NCBI GenBank assembly: GCA_046759145.1
Contig: JBHIBR010000054.1
Span: 1-8,541 of the forward strand
Reading direction: 5' to 3'
Length of the DNA stretch: 8,541 bases
Source of the DNA: JBHIBR01 sp046759145 [NCBI: Nitrospinota bacterium]
GTDB lineage: Bacteria; UBA8248
The position numbers were made by a program, and so were the translations under genes. A model generated the notes under the pieces. That model ran no database searches. It was given only the letters and a program-made list of their open reading frames with translations, and was not told where the DNA came from. How positions within the stretch are numbered: position 1 is the first letter of the stretch; every line of letters begins with the position of its first letter. Shown here one piece after another: positions 1 through 5,834 of this stretch.

Positions 1-740
1 GCTTCGTAGCCCTCGCGGGGGCCTACATGGTGGGGCCCCGGACGGGCAAGTACAATGCGGACGGGACGCCCAACCCCATCCCGGGGCACAACTTCGTCTA
101 TGTCATCGCCGGCACGTTCATCCTCTTCTTCGGCTGGTTCGGCTTCAACCCCGGAAGCACCCTCGCGGCGAGCGACCTGCGCATCGCGGTCATCGCCGTG
201 AACACCTTCCTGGCCGGAGCGTCGGGTGCTGTGGCGGTGATCTATCTCACCTACTTCCGGACGGGGAAAGCCGACATCCTCATGGCCTGCAACGGCGCCC
301 TGGCGGGGCTTGTGGCCATCACGGCGCCCTGCGCCTATGTACCCCCCTGGGCGGCTGTGGTCATCGGAGGGGTGGCGGGGCTCATCGTCGTCTGGAGCGT
401 GTCCTTCGTCGAGCGCACACTCAAGGTGGATGACCCCGTGGGCGCCATCTCGGTCCACGGGACGAACGGCCTGTGGGGTTTGCTGGCGCTGGGCATCTTC
501 GCCGACGGGACCTACGGCGGCGTGAAGGGGCTCCTGCTGGGTGACGGGGGGCAGTTCCTCGCTCAGGTGGTGAGCGCCGTGGTGGTATTCATCTGGGCGT
601 TCGGCACGGGGCTCTTGCTCTTCTGGCTCCTCAAGGTCACCATGGGCATCCGGGTGAGCCCGGAGGAAGAGCTCGGGGGGCTCGACCTCCTGGAGCACGG
701 CATCGAGTGCTACCCCGCGGAGGCCCGGCGCTCGGTGTGA
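1..740 (+). CDS. amt: Ammonium channel/transporter Amt, C-terminal part (5' end outside window)
   Basis: Inner-membrane channel that conducts ammonium/ammonia into the cytoplasm. About 246 residues of the C-terminal half are visible; the reading frame is already open at the left edge (frame of base 3), so the ATG at 27 is an internal Met and not the start. Recognisable family features are the segment ending GPRTGKY, the WFGFNPGS membrane motif, and DDPVGAISVHGTNG, whose His (codon 456-458) corresponds to the second His of the pore twin-His pair. The first pore His should lie just upstream of the window. Several hydrophobic membrane segments follow, and the cytoplasmic tail VSPEEELGGLDLLEHG is the classic Amt C-terminus that contacts PII. 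The PII gene follows after 42 bases, the usual amt-glnK pairing. Its promoter, typically nitrogen-controlled, would lie outside the window. Family assignment is secure; the transport role is family knowledge. Confidence 0.96.
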   Translation, partial: FVALAGAYMVGPRTGKYNADGTPNPIPGHNFVYVIAGTFILFFGWFGFNPGSTLAASDLRIAVIAVNTFLAGASGAVAVIYLTYFRTGKADILMACNGALAGLVAITAPCAYVPPWAAVVIGGVAGLIVVWSVSFVERTLKVDDPVGAISVHGTNGLWGLLALGIFADGTYGGVKGLLLGDGGQFLAQVVSAVVVFIWAFGTGLLLFWLLKVTMGIRVSPEEELGGLDLLEHGIECYPAEARRSV

Positions 741-1121
<381 letters not shown>

Positions 1122-1132
1122 GGGGCACCCCC

Positions 1133-1152
1133 GCGGGTTGAGCCCGCCTTTT
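1133..1152 (+). terminator. Intrinsic terminator of amt-glnK
   Basis: A perfect 5-bp GC stem GCGGG/CCCGC (1133-1137 with 1143-1147, loop TTGAG) is followed by C and TTTT (1149-1152), starting 12 bases after the glnK stop. A second short hairpin, GGCG/CGCC at 1191-1201, is followed by a six-T run at 1203-1208 that overlaps the end of the convergent porin gene; it may act as a back-up. Confidence 0.55.
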
Positions 1153-1206
1153 CATGGAGGGCCGCCCTCCACTTCTGTGGAGCCCCGTCTGGCGTCTCGC
1201 CCTTTT

Positions 1207-2463
1207 TTAGAAAGTGTAGAAGGCCTCCAGATATACGATGTCCTGCGTGCTCCGCACCGGCCGCGTGCTGTCGGTGGTGAAAGCCCTGCGGTTCAGGGAG
1301 CGGTCGTTGCGGTACTCCCCCCTCAGGAAGAGGTTCTTCCACACGTTCCACTTCAGGCTGAAGGTGATCCCCACGAGCTCCAGGCGCGCGGGGAGGGAGG
1401 TGTCGGGGTCGGTGAAGCCCAGCCGGGCCCCGTCGTCGTCGAGGAAATACTCCCCCCGCAGCGCCGCCGAGAGGCGGGAGGTGATGTCCCAGTTGATGAT
1501 CCCCGCCACGGCGCGCCACTGCACGTCGTCGAGCCTCCCGTCCCCCTGCTTGTCTAGCGCATCTTCCTCCCAGCCCAGGTCCACGTTGAGGGCTAAGGTG
1601 AGGGGCTCGATGGGCTTGAGGGTGGCCACGATGTCCACCAGAGAGCGCTTGGGGCCCGTCTTGTCGTCCTGCTCCGCGCCGTAAGAGCCGTTCACCGCGA
1701 GGGAGAAGGCCGGAGAGGGCTCGAAGAGCACCTGGCCCAGGAAGGTCTTGGCCCGGTTGTTGTCGGTGGCGTTGTCCCAGCCGTTGACCACCCCAGCGGT
1801 GAATTTGAGCTGGTCCGTCACCGGATAGCTCGCCAGGGCCCCCACGTGGGTGAAGGGCCCTGAGAAGTTGAAGGTGAAGGAGCGGGAGAAGTTGAAGTTG
1901 TGAGGGCTTCCGATGACCTCGCCCCCGATGAGGGTGGCGAATTTGCCGAACTTGAACTCCAGGCCCCGCCCGACGGGGGCCCGCCAGATCAGGGCCGCCT
2001 CCTGGATGTCGAAGGGGTCGTCGCTCTCTCCCAGGCCCGAGGCGTGGATGCTCTTGGCGTCGTTTCCCACATCCAGGATGACCGAGAATCCCGCGGGGGA
2101 GTCGGCCTTCGGGCTCTTGGCCAGGGCGAGCTCGAGCATGTGGAGGGTGAACTGGTTGGAGTCCCCGTCGAAAGTGTGGAAGTCGTTTTTCCTCCGCTCA
2201 GGGTCGGCCAGGTTGTGGTTGAAGGCGGCCGAGAGGAACCCCGCCACCTCGAGGTCTTTGAAGAAGGGGGGAAGGGCGACTTTCTCCGCCTCAGCCTTCT
2301 TCCGCGCCGCCTCCTGCTCGGAGAGGCGCTTCTCGAGCTGCTGGAGCCGCTCGCGCAGCGCGCGAACCTCATCGCCCAATCTCTCTTGCGCCCGCGCGGG
2401 GGGCGCGAGGCCGAGGGCTAGGCTGAGGGCAAGTGGGCAGACGAACGCAAGGCGCCATGTCAT
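1207..2463 (-). CDS. Outer-membrane beta-barrel porin (BBP2/OmpL-like) with N-terminal coiled coil
   Basis: A 418-residue exported protein. Residues 1-25 form a signal peptide (hydrophobic core, ARA|Q cleavage site) and about 28-60 form a charged heptad coiled coil (EVRALRERLQQLEKRL). The rest is alternating polar/hydrophobic beta-strand sequence ending in Phe (EAFYTF), the usual signal for the outer-membrane assembly machinery. Motifs such as FDGDSNQFTLHMLELALAK, followed by GFSVILDVGNDA, resemble the putative beta-barrel porin-2 family. The N-terminal coiled coil before the barrel recalls porins that contact the cell wall or trimerise. A strong binding site GGAGGAG (2470-2476) lies six bases before the ATG, supporting this start. 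The gene converges on amt-glnK, and barrel-porin genes beside amt/PII genes are known in other bacteria, so a role in passing ammonium across the outer membrane is plausible but inferred. Barrel assignment is firm; the exact family and substrate are less sure. Confidence 0.85.
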   Translation of the reverse strand: MTWRLAFVCPLALSLALGLAPPARAQERLGDEVRALRERLQQLEKRLSEQEAARKKAEAEKVALPPFFKDLEVAGFLSAAFNHNLADPERRKNDFHTFDGDSNQFTLHMLELALAKSPKADSPAGFSVILDVGNDAKSIHASGLGESDDPFDIQEAALIWRAPVGRGLEFKFGKFATLIGGEVIGSPHNFNFSRSFTFNFSGPFTHVGALASYPVTDQLKFTAGVVNGWDNATDNNRAKTFLGQVLFEPSPAFSLAVNGSYGAEQDDKTGPKRSLVDIVATLKPIEPLTLALNVDLGWEEDALDKQGDGRLDDVQWRAVAGIINWDITSRLSAALRGEYFLDDDGARLGFTDPDTSLPARLELVGITFSLKWNVWKNLFLRGEYRNDRSLNRRAFTTDSTRPVRSTQDIVYLEAFYTF

Positions 2464-2527
2464 AGGAATCTCCTCCCGGCGGACAGAGTGGATGCGAAAA
2501 ACCGGGAGGAGCCTATGGGGGAAGGAT

Positions 2528-2556
2528 TTCCGCTCGGTTACGGATTGGTTGCGGAA
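2528..2556 (-). promoter_or_regulatory. Candidate operator upstream of the porin gene: 11-bp-spaced direct repeat
   Basis: The plus strand carries GGTTACGGA (2536-2544) and GGTTGCGGA (2547-2555), 8 of 9 bases identical and spaced exactly 11 bases, one helical turn. They are flanked by an inverted TTCCGC (2528-2533)/GCGGAA (2551-2556) pair. The site lies 65-93 bases upstream of the porin start, in a patch less GC-rich than its surroundings. No convincing -10/-35 or sigma-54 promoter was found here. Regulatory meaning is inference. Confidence 0.25.
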
Positions 2557-2617
2557 GCGCTAAATGGGCGTTTCGGGGAGATTACGGGTCCCTTCGCGGA
2601 AAGCGCCCTTCGGGCCC

Positions 2618-2971
2618 TCAACGGAAGGTGCGTATGTAGGCGAGGAGCGCCCTGCGCTCCTCCTCGCTCAGCGCGGGGCGGAAGGCGGGCATGAGCTTTC
2701 GGCCCTGGGCGATCACCCGTAGGACCTCCCGCTCATCCTGCCTCTTGAGCCGTTCGGGGAGACTCGGCACCCCGCCCGGAAGGAAGCGCGCACGCTCCCC
2801 CTCCCCCCGGCCCGAGGGGCCGTGGCAGGAGAGGCAGTGGCGGCTGTAGAGGGCCGCCCCCCCGGCCTCGCGCCAGCGGGCCCGCTCGGGCTCGACCACG
2901 AGGGCGTAGAACCAGATGGCCCCCACCGAGAGCCAGAGCAGGATCGGGAGAAGAAGCCGGAAGCGAGCCAT
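2618..2971 (-). CDS. Small membrane-anchored monoheme c-type cytochrome
   Basis: A 117-residue protein. Residues about 5-25 (RLLLPILLWLSVGAIWFYAL) form an N-terminal membrane anchor or uncleaved signal. The haem-binding motif CLSCH (46-50) follows, with haem-proximal text GPSGRGEG. The distal axial ligand is probably Met94 in KLMPAF, and the C-terminal helix is EEERRALLAYIRTF, as in class I cytochromes c. It would carry electrons on the periplasmic face of the inner membrane; the partner is unknown. The open frame continues upstream to 3271, but that part is a shadow of the truncated gene next door. The ATG at 2971 is chosen because the membrane anchor begins there. No ribosome binding site precedes it: the upstream bases belong to the truncated isocitrate lyase/PEP mutase family gene, ending about 17 bases before. 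The natural leader may therefore have been lost. The porin gene follows 154 bases downstream on the same strand. Cytochrome identity is secure; expression is doubtful. Confidence 0.85.
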   Translation of the reverse strand: MARFRLLLPILLWLSVGAIWFYALVVEPERARWREAGGAALYSRHCLSCHGPSGRGEGERARFLPGGVPSLPERLKRQDEREVLRVIAQGRKLMPAFRPALSEEERRALLAYIRTFR

Positions 2972-2988
2972 CCGAACGGGTGAAAACA

Positions 2989-3150
2989 GGGCACCCCCAG
3001 GGTGCTCGCCGCCAGGGCGTTGCCGCTGACGGCGATGGCCGGAAAACCCGCCTGCTCCACCAGGGGGGCGACAAGCGCATCGTGGGCGGAGACGGCCTGC
3101 ACCACCCCTCCCGCCGCCAGAAGCTCCCTCAAAACGCGCCCGGCTCCCAT
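2989..3150 (-). pseudogene. Truncated 5' end of an isocitrate lyase/PEP mutase family gene
   Basis: From an ATG at 3150, preceded by a plausible binding site (GGAG/GGGGGAG within 15 bases), the frame encodes LRELLAAGGVVQAVSAHDAL, then VEQAGFPAIAVSGNALAASTLGVP. This matches the N-terminus of the isocitrate lyase/PEP phosphonomutase superfamily: a small N-terminal helix, the HDALVAPLVEQAGF strand-helix, the conserved VSG, and the S-LG-P segment normally followed by D. Family members run about 250-300 residues, but here recognisable homology stops after about 54 codons (2989). The frame then runs out of register through the cytochrome gene as a 145-codon open frame with no family resemblance. 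None of the catalytic core is present in the window. The likeliest reading is a gene destroyed by a deletion or recombination that joined it to the cytochrome gene; a contig misjoin is the main alternative. Enzymes of this family cleave or form C-C or P-C bonds of 2-oxo/2-hydroxy acids; the original substrate cannot be told. Confidence 0.75.
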
Positions 3151-3245
3151 GCGCTCTCCCCCTCTCCGTGGGTCGGCCTCTCGCTACCACAAGCCCCCCC
3201 CCCGCGCAAGGCGCCCCCTCCCACTCCGCTCCCCCGGCCTGAGCC

Positions 3246-3274
3246 TTGACGGGGCTTGCGCCTCTCTCCATACT
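3246..3274 (+). promoter_or_regulatory. Candidate sigma-70-type promoter for the VOC gene
   Basis: TTGACG (3246-3251) and CATACT (3269-3274) are separated by 17 bases, giving 5/6 and 4/6 matches to the -35 and -10 consensus. Transcription would start near 3281, about 50 bases before the VOC start codon. Such matches are uncommon in sequence this GC-rich, but the site is unproven. Confidence 0.4.
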
Positions 3275-3279
3275 AGCGC

Positions 3280-3305
3280 CCCGCCCCGAAGGGCGGGCCT
3301 TCTTT
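3280..3305 (+). terminator. Terminator-like hairpin in the VOC gene leader
   Basis: A perfect 7-bp stem CCCGCCC/GGGCGGG (3280-3286 with 3291-3297) has a CGAA loop and a pyrimidine tail CCTTCTTT. It faces the plus strand, yet no plus-strand gene ends upstream; the neighbouring truncated gene starts at 3150 and reads the other way. It falls right at the predicted transcription start of the VOC gene, so it could be an attenuator, a 5'-end stabiliser or a barrier to read-through. Confidence 0.4.
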
Positions 3306-3330
3306 CCTCTAACCTCCCGGGAGGAAAGCC

Positions 3331-3717
3331 ATGAAGCTGCGCTACGACCACATCCACCTCATCAGCCGCGACCCCGAGGCCGCCGTCCGCTTCTACTGTG
3401 AGCACTTCGGCGCGCGGGAGACGAGCCGCATGGAGCGCGGAGGGGCGCCCCAGGTCTTCCTCGAGCTGGGGGAGAGCACCCTCATCGTGCGCGGGATCCG
3501 CGAAGGGGAAAACCCCCTCCCCGAGGGCTCCATGCCCCGGATGGGGATGGACCACTTCGGCTTCTTCCTCGAGGGGGAACCCCTGGACGCCTTTGCCGAG
3601 GCCCTTCGGAAGAAGGGGGTGAAGGTGCTGGGAGAGGTGGGCGAAGCCCCCCGGGCGCGCTTCTTCTACGTGGGGGCGCCCGACGGGGTGGTGGTGGAGA
3701 TCCTCCAGGCGCGGTGA
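3331..3717 (+). CDS. VOC-superfamily (glyoxalase/dioxygenase fold) metalloprotein
   Basis: A 128-residue single-unit vicinal-oxygen-chelate protein made of two beta-alpha-beta-beta-beta modules. The first begins LRYDHIHLISRDPEAAVRFYCEHFGA; the second begins MDHFGFFLEG. Candidate metal ligands at the expected places are His7 or His9, Glu45 (VFLELG), His75 (MDHFGF) and Glu123 (VVVEIL). The PDGVVVEI ending is typical of lyases and dioxygenases of the family. The protein probably acts as a cytoplasmic dimer on a small metabolite, but reactions in this superfamily range from glyoxalase to epimerase, ring-cleavage dioxygenase and antibiotic binding, so no substrate is named. GGGAGG (3319-3324) six bases before the ATG fixes the start. 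It has its own candidate promoter and is separated from the ABC operon by 124 bases with another candidate promoter, so it may be an independent gene. Confidence 0.85.
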   Translation: MKLRYDHIHLISRDPEAAVRFYCEHFGARETSRMERGGAPQVFLELGESTLIVRGIREGENPLPEGSMPRMGMDHFGFFLEGEPLDAFAEALRKKGVKVLGEVGEAPRARFFYVGAPDGVVVEILQAR

Positions 3718-3722
3718 TCCCC

Positions 3723-3750
3723 CCGAGGTCCCTTGCTCCGGGAGACTCGG
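3723..3750 (+). other. Imperfect hairpin after the VOC gene
   Basis: CCGAG (3723-3727) pairs with CTCGG (3746-3750) and TCCC (3729-3732) with GGGA (3740-3743), around a small internal loop, starting six bases after the VOC stop. There is no T tail, so it is at best a weak 3' end. It overlaps the candidate -35 element of the ABC operon. Confidence 0.3.
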
Positions 3751-3761
3751 TGGGCTACAAT
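3733..3761 (+). promoter_or_regulatory. Candidate promoter of the ABC-dehydrogenase-creatininase operon
   Basis: TTGCTC (3733-3738) and TACAAT (3756-3761) are separated by 17 bases. The -10 matches consensus at 5 of 6 positions, the -35 at 3 of 6. Transcription would begin near 3768, leaving a leader of about 74 bases before the ATPase start. Confidence 0.45.
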
Positions 3762-3766
3762 TCAGC

Positions 3767-3809
3767 GCGTTCCTTGGGAAAGAACGCTCAGCGCAGAGGG
3801 GTCCTCTGC
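3767..3809 (+). promoter_or_regulatory. Two tandem hairpins in the ABC operon leader
   Basis: Hairpin 1 pairs GCGTTC (3767-3772) with GAACGC (3782-3787) around a nine-base loop. Hairpin 2 pairs GCAGAGG (3793-3799) with CCTCTGC (3803-3809) around a three-base loop. Both stems are perfect. They lie inside the predicted leader and are followed by a pyrimidine-rich stretch with no ribosome binding site before the ATG at 3842. This may be a regulatory leader or a protein-binding region in DNA; it does not match a riboswitch class I can recognise, and TPP-riboswitch core motifs are absent. Confidence 0.35.
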
Positions 3810-3841
3810 TCGACCGTGCGCTCTCTTCTTGGTCCCCCGCT

Positions 3842-4645
3842 ATGAACGCCAAGCTCATCATCCGAGGGCTCCGCAAGGTCTTCACCATCAAGGAAGGGTT
3901 GGGACGCACCAGCGAGGTGCTGGCGCTCGATGGGCTCAACCTGACGGTGAGAGAGGGGGAGTTCGTCACCGTCCTCGGGCCGAGCGGCTGCGGGAAGTCC
4001 ACCCTGCTGATGATCCTGGCCGGCCTGTACGAGAAGACGGCGGGGGAGATCCTGCTGGATGGCCGCTCTCTGGAGAGGCCGGGCCTGGACCGGGGGGTGG
4101 TGTTCCAGGACTTCGCCCTCTTCCCCTGGCTCACGGTGAAGGGAAACATCCGCTACGGCCTGCGCCAGAAGGGCATCGGCCGGGCCGAGCAGGAGGAGCG
4201 CATCCGCCACTACATCTCCCTGATGGCGCTCGATGGCTTCGACGAGGTGTACCCCAACCGCCTCTCGGGGGGGATGAAACAGCGGGTGGCCATCGCGAGG
4301 GCGCTCGCCTACGACCCGGAGATCCTGCTCATGGATGAGCCCTTCGGCTCCCTGGACGCCCAGACGCGGGCGAACCTCCAGCGCGTCCTGGTGGAGGTGT
4401 GGCAGAAAACCCACAAGACGGTGGTGTTCATCACCCACGACGTGCGCGAGGCGGCCTTCCTGGCCGACCGGGTGATCGTCCTGAGCGCCAGGCCCGGCCG
4501 CGTGATGCGGGAGGTGCCCGTGCCGCTTGCCCGGATGCGAGACATCCTGGTGCCCGAGTTCGTGCGCGTGGAACGTGAGCTCGCGAGCCTCATCGAAGCC
4601 CAGACGCCAGCCCCCCAGGAGGCGGCCTGGGCGGCGAGGGGCTGA
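3842..4645 (+). CDS. ABC importer ATPase, nitrate/sulfonate/taurine type (SsuB/TauB/NrtD-like)
   Basis: A 267-residue cytoplasmic ATP-binding subunit that powers the importer encoded by the next two genes. All nucleotide-binding motifs are intact: Walker A GPSGCGKST (46-54), Q-loop Gln89 in VFQDFALFPW, signature LSGGMKQR (141-148), Walker B ILLMDEP (161-167), D-loop SLD (170-172) and H-loop His199 in FITHDV. The FPWLTV stretch, and VIVLSARPGRV near the end, are typical of the nitrate/sulfonate/taurine group. The C-terminus ends in a short Ala/Pro-rich tail. The ATG at 3842 fits the family N-terminus (LIIRGLRKVF), but no Shine-Dalgarno sequence precedes it, unlike the following genes; the preceding bases are pyrimidine-rich. 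It is the first gene of the operon, 64 bases before the binding protein. The permease contact partner is encoded at 5835. Function as an importer ATPase is secure; substrate is unknown. Confidence 0.95.
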   Translation: MNAKLIIRGLRKVFTIKEGLGRTSEVLALDGLNLTVREGEFVTVLGPSGCGKSTLLMILAGLYEKTAGEILLDGRSLERPGLDRGVVFQDFALFPWLTVKGNIRYGLRQKGIGRAEQEERIRHYISLMALDGFDEVYPNRLSGGMKQRVAIARALAYDPEILLMDEPFGSLDAQTRANLQRVLVEVWQKTHKTVVFITHDVREAAFLADRVIVLSARPGRVMREVPVPLARMRDILVPEFVRVERELASLIEAQTPAPQEAAWAARG

Positions 4646-4709
4646 GACCAGAGGGGCGGCGCGCGGCGCTGCCCCCCCATCGTGTCCTGAGGGAGAAGGA
4701 GGAGGGAGG

Positions 4710-5717
4710 ATGTGGAAGCGTAGAGCACATGTCGTGGTCGGGCTGGCGCTCGCCCTGGGCCTGCTGCTGGTCGTGGGGGGGCAGGCGCCGGCGGGCGCCG
4801 GCGAGAGGAAGGTGCGCATCATCTATTCGGAGAGCACCACCGCCATCGTCCCCCTGGTGGCCATGCAGAAGGGCTTCCTGGCGGCCGAGGGGCTTCAGTA
4901 TGAACACAAGGCCGTGAAGTCGGGCCGGATGGGCATCTCCAGCGTGGTCCAGGCGGAGATGGACTTCGGCACCATGGCCAACGCCCGGCTGGTGTCCTCG
5001 GCTGTCAAGAAGCTCCCCCTGAAGGCGGTGGCGGTGAACAACTACGGCTTCCTGGCCATCGTGGTGGTCCACCCGAAGGACAGGACCAGCAAGAGCATGC
5101 GTGACCTCGTGGGCAAGCGCATCGCCATCCAGAAGGGCTCGGGCACCCACGCGGTGTGGCTGCGCTACATCGACCACCTGGGCCTGAGCGAGCGCGACTT
5201 CAAGATGAAGTACATGCGCACCTCGAACATCGCCGCCGCCCTCGCGAGCGACAGCGTGGACGCGGGCGTGCCTTGGTTCCCCTTCGCCCGCTCCATCATC
5301 AACAAGGGGCTGGGGCGCGAGCTCCTGAGCCAGGACCAGATCGCCAAGCCCATCGGCGTGAAATACCCCTTCCTCCTCTACACCCGGGCGCGCCTCGTCC
5401 AGGAGCGCCCCGAGGTGGTGCAGAAGGTGGTCAACGCCTGGGTCAAGTCCCAGCGCTGGATCATGAAGCACCCGGAGGAGTCGGCCCGCATATTCCGCAC
5501 CTTCAGCAGCCGGCGGGGGAAGAAGCTCAAGGAGGAGGACACGCGCTTCTTCATGAGCATCCTGCGCTTCGACCAGCCGGTGTGGTCCAAGGCCATGGTC
5601 GACGACACCATGGCCAGCGCCCGCATCATGAAGAAGCTCGGGAAGATCAAGAGGATCCCCGACCTCACTCCCTACATCGACAACCGCTTCGTTCGGAAGG
5701 CCGTCGGCCAGATGTGA
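4710..5717 (+). CDS. Periplasmic substrate-binding protein of an ABC importer (NMT1/SsuA/TauA-like)
   Basis: A 335-residue exported binding protein. Residues 1 to about 30 form a signal peptide (WKRR, then a long Leu/Val/Ala core and APAGAG); there is no lipobox Cys, so it should be soluble in the periplasm. The mature part starts KVRIIYSESTTAIVPLVAMQ, followed by KGFLAAEGLQ and AEMDFGTMANARL, then LVGKRIAIQKGSGTH and SDSVDAGVPWFPFA, the order seen in the NMT1/THI5-like binding proteins of nitrate, sulfonate, taurine and pyrimidine-precursor importers. The long open frame starts earlier at 4527 within the ATPase gene, but GGAGGAGGGAGG just before the ATG at 4710 and the signal peptide fix the start here. 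The C-terminal third is rich in Lys/Arg (RRGKKLKEED, MKKLGKIKRI). Two stable hairpins follow the stop. Ligand cannot be told from sequence; many family members in uncultivated bacteria bind unknown compounds. Confidence 0.92.
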   Translation: MWKRRAHVVVGLALALGLLLVVGGQAPAGAGERKVRIIYSESTTAIVPLVAMQKGFLAAEGLQYEHKAVKSGRMGISSVVQAEMDFGTMANARLVSSAVKKLPLKAVAVNNYGFLAIVVVHPKDRTSKSMRDLVGKRIAIQKGSGTHAVWLRYIDHLGLSERDFKMKYMRTSNIAAALASDSVDAGVPWFPFARSIINKGLGRELLSQDQIAKPIGVKYPFLLYTRARLVQERPEVVQKVVNAWVKSQRWIMKHPEESARIFRTFSSRRGKKLKEEDTRFFMSILRFDQPVWSKAMVDDTMASARIMKKLGKIKRIPDLTPYIDNRFVRKAVGQM

Positions 5718-5738
5718 GGCCCCCCTCCCACGCCCGCC

Positions 5739-5765
5739 CCCGCCCCCCGCTCGGCGGGGGGCGGG
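5739..5765 (+). other. Very stable intergenic hairpin 1 between binding-protein and permease genes
   Basis: A perfect 12-bp all-GC stem: arm 5739-5750 (CCCGCCCCCCGC) pairs with 5754-5765 around a TCG loop. It begins 21 bases after the binding-protein stop. No T run follows, so it is unlikely to be a full terminator; it could protect the upstream mRNA 3' end. Confidence 0.6.
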
Positions 5766-5792
5766 CGGGAGGGCGGCGCGGCCGGAGGGGCA

Positions 5793-5816
5793 CCCCAGCG
5801 CGCCTGCGCGCTGGGG
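5793..5816 (+). other. Very stable intergenic hairpin 2 upstream of the permease gene
   Basis: An 11-bp perfect arm CCCCAGCGCGC (5793-5803) pairs with 5806-5816 around CT (in practice ten pairs and a four-base loop). It ends six bases before the permease ribosome binding site AGGAGGTGA (5822-5830), so it could also affect permease translation. Confidence 0.6.
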
Positions 5817-5834
5817 ACCCCAGGAGGTGACACC

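Noticed and set aside
1155-1182. Hairpins TGGAGGG/CCCTCCA (1155-1171) and CTCCAC/GTGGAG (1167-1182) as a porin terminator
   Set aside because: They overlap and exclude each other, and neither is followed by a T run on the minus strand.
2464-2617. Sigma-54 promoter for the porin gene
   Set aside because: No GG-N10-GC element with TGGCAC/TTGC character was found on the minus strand in this gap.
2972-3271. N-terminal extension of the cytochrome open frame to 3271
   Set aside because: The extra 100 residues are Gly/Arg/Ala-rich and overlap the truncated gene in another frame; the membrane anchor starts at the Met encoded at 2971.
3762-3841. TPP (thi-box) riboswitch in the ABC operon leader, considered because NMT1-type importers can carry thiamine precursors
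   Set aside because: The CUGAGA and the conserved 3' core of the thi-box are absent, and the leader is too short for the full fold.
4527-4709. Extended start of the binding-protein frame inside the ATPase gene
   Set aside because: The signal peptide and a strong binding site directly before 4710 show the real start; the upstream residues are a shadow of the ATPase.
3184-4822. Minus-strand open frames of 321 and 344 codons over the VOC and ATPase genes
   Set aside because: Low-complexity composition, no family resemblance and no binding site; the opposite strand carries genes with complete active-site motifs.
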